Shown: positions 5,071 through 12,093, counted from the stretch's first letter. The stretch: DNA of 12,199 nt from an uncultured Eubacteriales bacterium (GCA_900550525.1 URSN01000055.1:1-12199); one strand, 5' to 3'. Program-made: numbers and translations. Notes: generated from the sequence alone by a model not told the origin.

Positions 5071-7896
5071 TCAGGTCACCGGCAGCGGGTCCTGCCCGCC
5101 GCCCGCATCGCCGGCGTCGCCCTCGTCGCCGCCGCCTGCGTTGCCGCCATCGCCGCCGGTATTTCCATCGGTATCGCCGCCGGTATTTCCGCCGCTGATG
5201 CGTGCAAAGTCGCTCGAAAGCGTGTTGATCGCCGGTTCGATCACCGCGTACTCATAGCCGGTGAGCGCCGTTTGCAGCGCGGCGATATCGCCCTCGAGCA
5301 GCGCGCGCGAGGTATCGTCCAGGCCGGACGCGCCGGCAAGGTATGCCTGCACCTCGGCGATGAGCTGCTCGCCGCGCGCCTTGAGCTCAAAGATCGCCAG
5401 CGAGCCCTCCGAATGGACCGTGCAGGTCGGCAGCGAAGCAAGGTACGCATCCGTGCTGAGGTCCGTGCGCACGGCGCTGGGCAGCCCCTTGAGCAGGTAG
5501 CGGTCCTCAAAGCCGTAGAACTGCGAATCCGGCCGCACGAGGATCTGGCTCTGCGTTTGCAGCGAGGTCTCCGGGCAGAACGCCGTGGCGACCGCGCCGG
5601 ATTCGGCGCAGATGGAGACGGTCACATGCATGTCGCAATAGCGCGTGGGCCTGTTGGCGGACACGAACCAGTCCGTCACGGGCTTATGGTCCTCGTCGTC
5701 GTTGCACGCCTCCGTGGCCAGCAGCCCCGAAACGGAGCAGACGGTGCACTTGACAAGCCCGAGCGACGCGGGATCGGCCTCGATGATGTCCCGATCCTCG
5801 AGCGACTCGTGGATCTTCTCCATGAACGCCTGCCAGAGCGGGGCCGCATAGGTGCCGCCGTCGGCGCCCTCCTTGAGCTTGTTGACCGGGTAATCGTGCC
5901 CGACCCAGACGGTGGCCGCGTAATAGGGGGTAACGCCGGCAAAATACACGCTCGCATAGTCGGAGTTGGTGCCCGTCTTGCCCGCGACGGTCATGCCGTC
6001 GATGCGCGCGCGCGTGCCGGTGCCGGAGCGGACGGCGTCGGTGAGCATATCGACCAGCAGGTAGGCGGTGGACTCCTGGAACACGCGGTGCGTATCGCGC
6101 ACCACGTCCGCATCGAGCAGCACGTTGCCCTCCGAATCGATCACCTTGGTGAACGAGAGCGGCTCGCGGTAGACGCCGCCGGAGGCGATGGCGCCGTACG
6201 CCCCCGCCATCTGGATGGGCGTCAGGCCGGAGGTGCCCAGCGCAAGGCCCGAACCGTCGCGGTTGATCTTGCTCTCGGTCGCGCCGAGCTAGAGCAGGTA
6301 ATCCGCCGCCACGTCCACGCCGACGTACTGCATCAGCACGCGCGCGGCGACGACGTTGAGCGAGGACATGACGCCGCGCCGGACGGTGACGGGGCCGTAG
6401 CGCGTCTTGAGCCCGCCGGAGGGATAGCCCGTCTGCGTGTCCCAGCCCTCGATCCGGCCGTCCATATTGGGCACGATGGTCGCCGGCGAAACGCCCAGGT
6501 CGAGCGCAGGGCCGTAGACCGACAGCGGCTTGATCGCCGAGCCGACCTCCGTATAGCTCTGATAGGCGCGGTTGAGGCCGCGGCGGATCTGCGGCTCCTC
6601 GCGCCCGCCGACGACGGCGCGCAGCTCGCCCGTGTGATATTCGATCTCCACGGCGGCCGCCTGCGGCTGCACGGTGGTGATCACCGCGCCGTTGGCCATC
6701 GTCTCCTCGACGACGCCCTTGCTGCTGTCGGCCAGGGTGGGATAGCCGTCCCAGGTGGCGAGGGTTTCCTGCACGGTGTTCTGGATATCCGGATCGACCG
6801 TGGTGTAGATGTGGTAGCCGCCGGTGCGCAGCTCGTTCTCCACCGCGTCGCGGTTCTCCTGCGTGTTGGGCAGGCCGCGCTGCTCGAGCAGATGCGTGAT
6901 CACGTCGTAGATGGCGTATTCCACGAAATAGGCCATGTCGTACATCTGCTTCTGCTCGCTCTGCTCGAGGATGTTGACCTGCTCCACAAGCGCCGCCTGA
7001 TACTGCTCGCCGCTGATGTACCCGGCCTGATACATGCGCGCGAGCACCTGGTTGGTGCGGTTGTCGGTGATCTCCATCATGTCGCGCACATACATGTTGC
7101 GGCGCGGGTTATAGTTGTACGGGCTCTGCGTGAGGCCGGCGAGCATCGCGCACTCGCGGATGGTCAGCTCGGAGAGCTCCTTGCCGAAATAGTCCATCGC
7201 GGCGGTCTTGACGCCGTAGTTGGACTCGCCCAGGTAGATGTCGTTCAGGTACGCCTCCAGGATGTCGTCCTTGCTGACCATCTTCTCCAGCTGCAGCGCC
7301 AGATACGCCTCCTGGATCTTGCGCTTGTAGTTGCGCTGCGTGCCGAGGATCTTGTTCTTGATCAGCTGCTGCGTGATGGTGCTGCCGCCGGAGGAGTTCG
7401 TGTTGCCGAGGATCTCCAGCGCGGCGGAGAACAGGCGCTTGAAGTCCACGCCGGAGTGTTTGTAGAAGCGCACGTCCTCCACGGCGATGAACGCGTTTTT
7501 GAGCATGTCGGGGATGTCCTCGATGTCCGTCCAGTCCCGGTACTCCACGTCCGCAATGGAGGTGATGAGCTTGCCGTTTTTATCGTAGAGGAACGATGTG
7601 CGGTCAGAGATGGTCAGCTGCGCCACATCGATCTCCGGCGCCGTCTCGATATACGCCTTGCCGATGCCAAACGCGATGCCAAGCCCCGCAAAGCAGATGA
7701 CGACGAACGCAAAGACGAGCAGCTTGAGCGTCGTGAACAGCACGGCCAGCGCAAACGGCTGCTTCGGCCGGTGGCGCGAAAAGAGCGGCTGCTTCCCCTG
7801 CGGCGCGCGCACCTCGGGCGAAAGGGCCGTCGTCTCCTCCGCTTCCCTTACAAGCTTTTTCCGGATGCCGGCAAAAAAGCTGTGAAAATCCGCCAT
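5071..7896 (-). CDS. Class A penicillin-binding protein (transglycosylase + transpeptidase), with an internal TAG
   Basis: The full reading is 941 codons including one TAG. A cytoplasmic stretch (1-49) precedes a membrane anchor (about 50-74). The GT51 glycosyltransferase domain follows with catalytic Glu140 in AVEDVRFYKH, GGSTITQQLIKN, and REAYLAL-like QEAYLALQLEK. The transpeptidase domain has SxxK at Ser453 (GSAIKP), SxN at 512-514 (SSLN) and KTG at 640-642 (AGKTGTNSDY). TAG at 6289-6291 is codon 536, in ADYLL-TAG-LGAT, a position that is variable in the family. Homology continues in the same frame through LALGTSGLTPIQMAGAYGAIASGG. Termination there would remove the KTG motif and leave a dead transpeptidase. 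A cysteine-containing region and a Gly/Asn/Asp-rich tail (about 901-941) end in TGA. AAAAGGAG lies eight bases before ATG. The enzyme polymerises and cross-links peptidoglycan outside the membrane. The UDG gene follows one base later. Confidence 0.93.
5149..5190 (+). repeat. 18-bp direct repeat in the PBP Gly-rich tail
   Basis: ATCGCCGCCGGTATTTCC occurs exactly at 5149-5166 and 5173-5190, a 24-bp period. On the coding (minus) strand it encodes an eight-residue period around GNTGGD in the low-complexity C-terminal tail of the PBP. Such in-frame repeats can change copy number by slippage. Confidence 0.8.
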
Positions 7897-7967
7897 CTGT
7901 CAGACTCCTTTTCCCGCCGTCCGCACGGCCGCAGCCGGCCGGCAAACACGGCAGTTTACAATTGCGT

Positions 7968-7976
7968 AGTATACCA
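7968..7976 (-). promoter_or_regulatory. Extended -10 promoter for the PBP-UDG operon
   Basis: The minus strand reads TGGTATACT, a TGn-extended -10, about 70 bases before the PBP start codon. The hexamer 17 bp upstream (CACACA) is not a -35. The same nine bases form the -10 region of the tmRNA promoter. Confidence 0.6.
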
Positions 7977-8199
7977 TACTCGCGGGGCGTTGTGTGAGAT
8001 TCCCAAAAAAATTCATACATTTGTACCAACCCGGGCGCGGGGCCGCCCCCCGTGGCATGGGCCGCGCAAAGGCCCCGCAGCTCAGGCGCGGCGCGCGGGC
8101 CGGCTTTTGGCGCCGGGCCCGCAGCGTCCATGCAACAGGCCGCTATCGGATCGGGGCGCCGGCCGCACGGCGCGCGATGGTCTCCGGATCGACAGGCGC

Positions 8200-8231
8200 A
8201 GCCCCTGCCTCCGGAGGAAGCAGGGGCTTTT
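8200..8231 (+). terminator. Plus-oriented terminator-like hairpin with no upstream plus-strand gene
   Basis: AGCCCCTGC (8200-8208) pairs exactly with GCAGGGGCT (8220-8228) across an 11-nt loop that contains the palindrome CCTCCGGAGG. The plus strand continues TTTGCGTTTAC, a short T-tract. On the minus strand no T-run follows, so the polarity is plus, although both flanking genes are minus. Confidence 0.45.
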
Positions 8232-8322
8232 GCGTTTACATTTGGGCTTCTTTTCAGCCGTTGCTTTGAAAGGCACTTTGCGCTTTCACTGGCGCGCGCG
8301 CAGCCCGCAGCGGCCCGGCCGG

Positions 8323-8349
8323 GCGCGCTCCCTGCAAAAGCGAGCGCGC
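8323..8349 (-). other. GC-rich hairpin 34 nt after the YhcH stop
   Basis: GCGCGCTC (8323-8330) and GAGCGCGC (8342-8349) form an 8-bp stem with an 11-nt loop. It sits where a YhcH terminator would be expected, but no U-tract follows on the minus strand. It may be an mRNA 3' end structure rather than an intrinsic terminator. Confidence 0.35.
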
Positions 8350-8383
8350 TTGCAGTATGGGTCTTATGCGCAGTCCGTCCGGC

Positions 8384-8836
8384 TTATACGGGCACCTTCA
8401 CAACGATCTTGCGCACCGGCATGGCTTTCCCGGCAAGGCAGCGCGGCTTGTGCGCATCCTCCGGCGCCAGCACGACGTAATCGCCCGCGCGCAGCAGCAC
8501 GCGCCCCGCGCGCTCCGGCGTCTCATAAAACGTGACGTCGTCCTGCGCGGCATAGGGCTTCTTCACCGCCAGGCCCTCGCGCCGGATCACGCCGATGTAT
8601 TCCTCCCCCTCCACCAGGTACTGGATGTCGTAATACCGCTCGTGCGTTTCAAAATCGAGCGCATCCTCCGGCATGGTCGTGTAGAGCTGCACGCTGGCGC
8701 GCACGCCGTGCTCCAGCGAGATCCAGCCCTCCGGCAGGCCGCCCAAATCGCCGCGATGCAAAAATGCAAACGCCGCCTGGAATTTGGGCTCCGACAGATC
8801 ATAACCGCGCTCCGTACCGACTGTTCCCGATAACAT
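8384..8836 (-). CDS. YhcH/YjgK/YiaL family protein (DUF386, EbgC-like)
   Basis: This 150-residue protein belongs to the cupin-like YhcH/YjgK/YiaL family, which includes EbgC (beta-galactosidase beta subunit) and NanQ (YhcH), a sialic acid anomerase. Seen motifs are FETHERYYDIQYLVEGEE (about 62-79), with the conserved Glu, His and Asp, and LAPEDAHKPRC (about 123-133), whose His helps form the metal or substrate site. Length fits the family. The start is the ATG giving MLSGTVG, because AGGAGG lies seven bases upstream; an ATG eight codons earlier has no such site. The gene stands alone with its own promoter and ends in TAA. No sugar-catabolism genes are adjacent, so the substrate cannot be inferred; a sugar anomerase or glycan-related accessory role is the family expectation. 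Confidence 0.88.
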   Translation of the reverse strand: MLSGTVGTERGYDLSEPKFQAAFAFLHRGDLGGLPEGWISLEHGVRASVQLYTTMPEDALDFETHERYYDIQYLVEGEEYIGVIRREGLAVKKPYAAQDDVTFYETPERAGRVLLRAGDYVVLAPEDAHKPRCLAGKAMPVRKIVVKVPV

Positions 8837-9165
8837 CCGTATCCCTCCTGACAATCGCATCCCGCCGCCAGAACCGCCGTCTCGGACGCGGCCGCGCGCC
8901 GCAGATGCCGCTGATATGTTCCATCATACCCGAATCGCCGCCGCCTGGCAACAGCGATTTGCCGCTGCGGCATGATCCGCTCCGGCAGGCAAGACAGCGC
9001 GCTTTTGCGCGAGACTGCGGCCAGTACCCCAGTAAATCAGGGTATCCGGCCAAAAACACAAGCGCCGCAATCCTGTGATATTCACTCTTCCCGCACATTC
9101 ATTTTCTTTACTCGATGCAACAACTATATTGCGAGCAACTAAATATTTAGAATCTCAATCAAAAA
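8837..9165. other. Gene-free junction between GC-rich chromosome and AT-rich segment
   Basis: From the YhcH start leftwards the sequence is GC-rich and contains the YhcH promoter. From about 9075 rightwards it becomes AT-rich within a few dozen bases. A short GCGC-TTTT-GCGC hairpin lies at about 8998-9012. I see no gene, no tRNA and no copy of the ssrA 3' end here. Confidence 0.5.
8923..8951 (-). promoter_or_regulatory. Sigma-A-type promoter for the YhcH gene
   Basis: On the minus strand TTGCCA (8946-8951) and TATGAT (8923-8928) are separated by exactly 17 bp. The implied start lies about 80 nt before the YhcH start codon. This is the only clear -35/-10 pair upstream of that gene. Confidence 0.65.
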
Positions 9166-9194
9166 TTGAAGTTCTCGTTTCTGTGTGGTATAAT
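9166..9194 (+). promoter_or_regulatory. Strong sigma-A-type promoter of the island genes
   Basis: TTGAAG (9166-9171) and TATAAT (9189-9194) are spaced by 17 bp, and the -10 also carries the TGG extension. Transcription would begin near 9201, about 30 nt before the HsdS-remnant start codon and about 215 nt before the HEPN gene. It is the best promoter match in the window. Confidence 0.75.
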
Positions 9195-9231
9195 GATAAT
9201 ATAATTACCGCCGAGTACAACGAGGGACGCC

Positions 9232-9405
9232 ATGCCTGTTTGTCAAATAAGCTATAATGGAATTGGTATTATTGATAAATTCAGCAAAGGTTTTACCATT
9301 AAGCATCTGGTTCAGAATTCATTGAATGCAATGTGGTTGCCACTCCCGCCCCTTGCCGAGCAAAAACGAATCGTTGAAAAACTGGAACAGCTAAGCCCAA
9401 AATGA
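9232..9405 (+). pseudogene. hsdS: Remnant of a type I restriction specificity subunit (HsdS)
   Basis: The 57-residue frame contains LPLPPLAEQKRIVEKLEQL, the hallmark at the junction of a target-recognition domain and the conserved helical region of HsdS. The preceding KGFTIKHLVQNSLNAM resembles the end of a recognition domain (compare the common GxTxKHL pattern). HsdS is normally about 400 residues with two recognition domains; only this short piece is left, and an in-frame stop lies just upstream. It is nevertheless preceded by a strong promoter and a GAGGG ribosome binding site, and its TGA lies nine bases before the HEPN gene ATG. It may therefore now act as a translated leader. Neither hsdM nor hsdR is in view. 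Confidence 0.7.
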
Positions 9406-9414
9406 GGATGTAAA

Positions 9415-10563
9415 ATGATAAAAGGTTTTATTGACTTCAAAGAGGCCAAAATTCCATTTGTAATAGAGAATTGCCGAATGGAACTTTTTACGGATAATGA
9501 CATATTAAATGATTTTTCAAAAGAATATAATTTCCAAAGAGGCTATCTTCTCCACGGGCAGTATTTTGCCGATGGTATCCAAGGACAAACCGCAACATTT
9601 TTCGTAGACTATTCCCTGGGGAATATCTGCTATTTGCGTTGCTATATCATTGGTATGCTTACCTCGGATGGCTGTTATGATTCTATAGGATTTCAGTCTC
9701 CATTTCTCGATGATGTTTTCCGATACAAATATGAGTACCTGGATCTGGCGCGTGCGGGAGTCAATTTGGCATTAGAGCCAAAGGTCGTGCACACGATACC
9801 ATTTCCCATGAACGGAAATTGTTATGAGTTGAAATATCGTATCGGGCAAAGTACCCGTATGGGGATTCTCGAAGACTTTGATAAAATGGGAGAATTGATG
9901 CTTCCCTTATATACGAGCGATATACAAGAATGTTACAATCTTTCAGTAGTGCTATACCGTCTGGCAATGTTTGTGAACTCTAATCCAGAAGTACCATTCC
10001 GGCAAATCACTCTGTATAAAAATGGGTTACATGAAGGATGGTTTTATTGTCCTCTGGTTTTAGAAAAGGCGAAATCATGGAATGCAGGACTATTCCACGC
10101 TTTTGACATTAATAAATACATTCCCAGAATTCTAAGCAACATTGCGATGGATTCTGGAAACAGGATAACGAAAAGTGTACCATTGGGACATTTGGGCAAC
10201 AATGATACACTGTTTTCTCCACAGCGTTTTTTGGAACAGGTTATGTCGTTTGAATATCTGTTTGATAAACTGGAACCAAAGAAAGCGCAAGATCGGCAAT
10301 TTCCACTAAAAAGAGAGTTGCAATATATGTTTGATGAGTTCCCGCAATTACTACAAAAAACAAGATGGTCATCAGACGAACCAAGTGAGATTATAAAAGA
10401 AACGAGACGACAAATTGCTCATGGATACACTTATTTCTACGATTTTAAAGGCGATCCGGTCATGCAGCATTTGATTCTCCTTCTCGACAAGTTAATTAGG
10501 AATATGAGTCTGCTGTGGGCTGGATTTACAAAAGTGGAAATTCAAGAATACCCCATTTTGTAA
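9415..10563 (+). CDS. ApeA-like HEPN-domain protein, putative abortive-infection effector
   Basis: This 382-residue protein has no signal peptide or membrane span. The N-terminal two thirds look beta-rich (for example FFVDYSLGNICYLRCYIIG), as in the ApeA N-terminal domain. The C-terminal part from about 268 is helical and carries the HEPN ribonuclease signature Rx4H at Arg331-His336 (TRRQIAHGYTYF). HEPN proteins of this kind cleave RNA; ApeA is a known anti-phage abortive-infection protein. I recognise the overall layout and the HEPN motif, but family membership rests on memory rather than a profile search. GAGG lies about eight bases before ATG and overlaps the HsdS-remnant stop, suggesting translational coupling. 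HEPN nucleases such as PrrC are known beside type I restriction genes, which fits the HsdS remnant. The ORF ends in TAA. Codon use is AT-rich. Confidence 0.65.
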   Translation: MIKGFIDFKEAKIPFVIENCRMELFTDNDILNDFSKEYNFQRGYLLHGQYFADGIQGQTATFFVDYSLGNICYLRCYIIGMLTSDGCYDSIGFQSPFLDDVFRYKYEYLDLARAGVNLALEPKVVHTIPFPMNGNCYELKYRIGQSTRMGILEDFDKMGELMLPLYTSDIQECYNLSVVLYRLAMFVNSNPEVPFRQITLYKNGLHEGWFYCPLVLEKAKSWNAGLFHAFDINKYIPRILSNIAMDSGNRITKSVPLGHLGNNDTLFSPQRFLEQVMSFEYLFDKLEPKKAQDRQFPLKRELQYMFDEFPQLLQKTRWSSDEPSEIIKETRRQIAHGYTYFYDFKGDPVMQHLILLLDKLIRNMSLLWAGFTKVEIQEYPIL

Positions 10564-10636
10564 GTTGGAAACGTCCATCGCTAAACGTGAAACGGTTGTG
10601 GCTATTTAGGTAAACTAGGAAGGAGAATGCATACAC

Positions 10637-11545
10637 ATGGCTAATATCATTGCCGTAATTTGGGACTGTGACAAAACCCTTGTGAATGGCTATATGCAGG
10701 ACCCGATTTTTGAAGAATACGGTATCAACCCAACAGAGTTTTGGAAAGAAGTGAATGAAAAGCCGAAAGAATATGAAAAGGACGGTATTCGTGTCAACAA
10801 AGATACATACTATTTGAATCACTTCATCAAATGTGCGCACGACGGCACCTTGAAGGGATTAAATAACAAGAAACTGCGCGCATATGGCGAAAAGCAGCAG
10901 TTTTATAAGGGTATCCCTGAAATATTTGAAAAGACAAAGCATATGTTCCGAGATGATAAAACCTATTCGGAGTACGGCATCCAGGTGGAACATTACATCG
11001 TCAGCACAGGATTTGCAGAAATTATTCGTGGCTCCAAATTAATGCCTTTTGTTGATGGTATCTGGGGATGTGAACTCCTGGAGACCCCCGATGCAGAAGG
11101 GAATCTAGTTATTGGAGAGATTCTTTATACAATCGACAACACCACAAAAACCAGAGCTATTTTTGAGATTAATAAAGGTATCGGGAAGATAGATGGTATT
11201 GAGGTAAACTCCAAAATCCCAGAGATAAATCGGAGAGTCCATTTTGAAAATATGATTTATATCGCCGATGGTCCCAGCGATATTCCGGCTTTCTCCGTGG
11301 TAAAGAAAAATGGTGGAGCTACCTTTGCCATCTATCCCAAAGGCGACTTGAAGGCTATGCGGCAAGTAGAGAAGATGCGCGAAGATGGTCGAGTAGATAT
11401 GTATGCAGAAGCTGATTATTCCGAGGGAACTACCGCATATATGTGGATTACAAATAAAATTCAGAAAATAGCTGATAGAATTCGTGATACAGAGAAGGCT
11501 AAAATTACGATCTCTGCTTCCGGGGTTCCCCGTCATCTTGTCTGA
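10637..11545 (+). CDS. HAD-superfamily phosphatase-like protein
   Basis: This 302-residue protein carries the four HAD motifs: DxDxT nucleophile region at Asp10-Thr14 (WDCDKTL), motif II Ser/Thr in IVSTGF (about 121-126), a candidate motif III Lys at about 171 (TTKTRAI), and metal-binding motif IV DGPSD (211-215). It should be a soluble Mg-dependent phosphatase or phosphotransferase. The cap region between motifs I and II (about 20-115) is large and charged. The substrate is unknown. AAGGAG lies about 11 bases before the ATG. It follows the HEPN gene by 73 nt without a clear promoter, so both are probably transcribed from 9166-9194. Similar HAD proteins sit near defence genes as I recall, but a role as partner, immunity factor or bystander is not shown by sequence. 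It ends in TGA. Confidence 0.82.
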   Translation: MANIIAVIWDCDKTLVNGYMQDPIFEEYGINPTEFWKEVNEKPKEYEKDGIRVNKDTYYLNHFIKCAHDGTLKGLNNKKLRAYGEKQQFYKGIPEIFEKTKHMFRDDKTYSEYGIQVEHYIVSTGFAEIIRGSKLMPFVDGIWGCELLETPDAEGNLVIGEILYTIDNTTKTRAIFEINKGIGKIDGIEVNSKIPEINRRVHFENMIYIADGPSDIPAFSVVKKNGGATFAIYPKGDLKAMRQVEKMREDGRVDMYAEADYSEGTTAYMWITNKIQKIADRIRDTEKAKITISASGVPRHLV

Positions 11546-11564
11546 AGTGATTGCTACTACATAT

Positions 11565-11603
11565 AAAAACCAGAGGGCCAAGTCACATTGTACCTTGGCC
11601 CTC
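11565..11603 (-). terminator. Intrinsic terminator downstream of tmRNA (possibly bidirectional)
   Basis: GAGGGCCAAG (11573-11582) and CTTGGCCCTC (11594-11603) form a perfect 10-bp stem with an 11-nt loop. On the minus strand it is followed by TGG then TTTTTATAT, a good U-tract for the tmRNA transcript. On the plus strand it lies 27 nt after the HAD stop but lacks a T-run. Confidence 0.7.
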
Positions 11604-11615
11604 CGGCTCTGCTTT

Positions 11616-11678
11616 GACATTACAGCCACACCCTTACGGCAAAGCCACCTTTGAAATAGTAGGTGTTCGTGTAATGTC
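11616..11678. repeat. Imperfect 17-bp inverted repeat next to the ssrA 3' end
   Basis: GACATTACAGCCACACC (11616-11632) and GGTGTTCGTGTAATGTC (11662-11678) match at 14 of 17 positions, with 9 and 5 bp blocks around three mismatches and a 29-nt spacer. The right arm ends four bases from the tmRNA CCA. It could be a recombinase-binding site of the island or an RNA structure in the tmRNA 3' extension. Confidence 0.55.
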
Positions 11679-11682
11679 CATT

Positions 11683-12040
11683 TGGTGGAGGCGGGGAGAG
11701 TCGAACTCCCGTCCGAAAACCTGTCCGCAGGACTTTCTACGAGCGTAGCCGTTGTTTTAAAATTCCCATCCCGCGGCCCCCAAACGGCAGGGTCCGCGTT
11801 CCGGTAGCTTCATCAATCCGGCCCGCCGCAAAGCTTAGGCGGGTTCGTTCCCTGCTCTAAATGACGCCCGTTACCGCGACGGCAGGAGTTCGCGGGCGGA
11901 CGGCAGCTGCGGGTTACGCGGCTGCGAGTTGCGTATTGCGGTTGCCAGTTATTGTTTAACTGTCCCGTTTTTAACGAAGCACGGGGCTTCGGCTCGCTTA
12001 TCCGGCTTCCACGATCCCCGTCGAAACCAGGTTCGCCCCC
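11683..12040 (-). ncRNA. ssrA: tmRNA (transfer-messenger RNA)
   Basis: The 358-nt one-piece tmRNA rescues stalled ribosomes with SmpB and tags their products for proteolysis. The 5' end GGGGGCG pairs with CGCCTCC before the encoded CCA at the 3' end, with one G-U. The 5' part reads GGCGAACCTGGTTTCGACGG, the usual tRNA-like start, and the T arm with TTCGACTC is near the 3' end. The mRNA-like part has the resume context TAACTGGC as in Bacillus. The tag frame (minus strand, 11946-11914) is GGC AAC CGC AAT ACG CAA CTC GCA GCC GCG TAA, giving GNRNTQLAAA after the Ala carried by tmRNA itself. The end LAAA fits ClpXP-type degrons. The tag stop is TAA. The 3' end faces the AT-rich island, making this gene the likely integration site. 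Confidence 0.97.
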
Positions 12041-12064
12041 ATATCAGCAACACTACGCAACTAT

Positions 12065-12093
12065 AGTATACCACGATGGCGGTGAATGTGCAA
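12065..12093 (-). promoter_or_regulatory. Promoter of the tmRNA gene
   Basis: On the minus strand TTGCAC (12088-12093) and TATACT (12065-12070), with a TGG extension, are 17 bp apart. The expected start gives a short 5' leader of about 15-20 nt to be removed by RNase P before the mature end at 12040. Confidence 0.75.

Larger units (their letters stand above)
7897..8383. other. 487-nt gene-free region between PBP and YhcH genes
   Basis: Open frames here are low-complexity Arg/Ala/Gly-rich by-products of high GC and have no credible start or family resemblance. The stretch holds the PBP promoter (7968-7976), an A-run at about 8005-8011, several GC-rich inverted repeats, a plus-oriented terminator-like hairpin (8200-8231) and a second hairpin near the YhcH end (8323-8349). 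I recognise no known RNA. A structured leader or small RNA cannot be ruled out. Confidence 0.6.
9075..11682. mobile_element. AT-rich defence-type genomic island abutting ssrA
   Basis: This segment is visibly AT-rich with AAA/ATT/GAA-type codons, unlike the GC-rich genes on its left and the tmRNA on its right. It contains an HsdS remnant, an ApeA-like HEPN protein and a HAD protein, all plus-strand. Its right end lies against the CCA end of the tmRNA gene, where tyrosine-recombinase islands often integrate. No integrase or duplicated att sequence is visible, so this may be one end of a larger island or a decayed one. The left boundary is approximate. Confidence 0.5.

Noticed and set aside
8200..8231. 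Resemblance to the signal recognition particle RNA apical loop
   Set aside because: It shares only a short CCGGAGGAAGC-like string; the asymmetric loop context is absent and the stem is a simple hairpin.
5068..8535. 1155-codon plus-strand open frame
   Set aside because: It is antisense to the PBP gene and continues through non-coding sequence; no family resemblance. Open only because GC-rich sequence has few stops.
8880..9230. Duplicate of the ssrA 3' end as left att site
   Set aside because: Scanning by eye for the terminal tmRNA sequence or the GACATTACA repeat found no match.
9075..9257. 60-codon ORF at the island edge
   Set aside because: No ribosome binding site, and the island promoter lies inside it. 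No recognisable family.
11551..11748. 65-codon ORF ending in the ssrA antisense
   Set aside because: The WWRRGESNSRP-type translation is the well-known artefact of reading across the tRNA-like 3' end of a tRNA or tmRNA gene.
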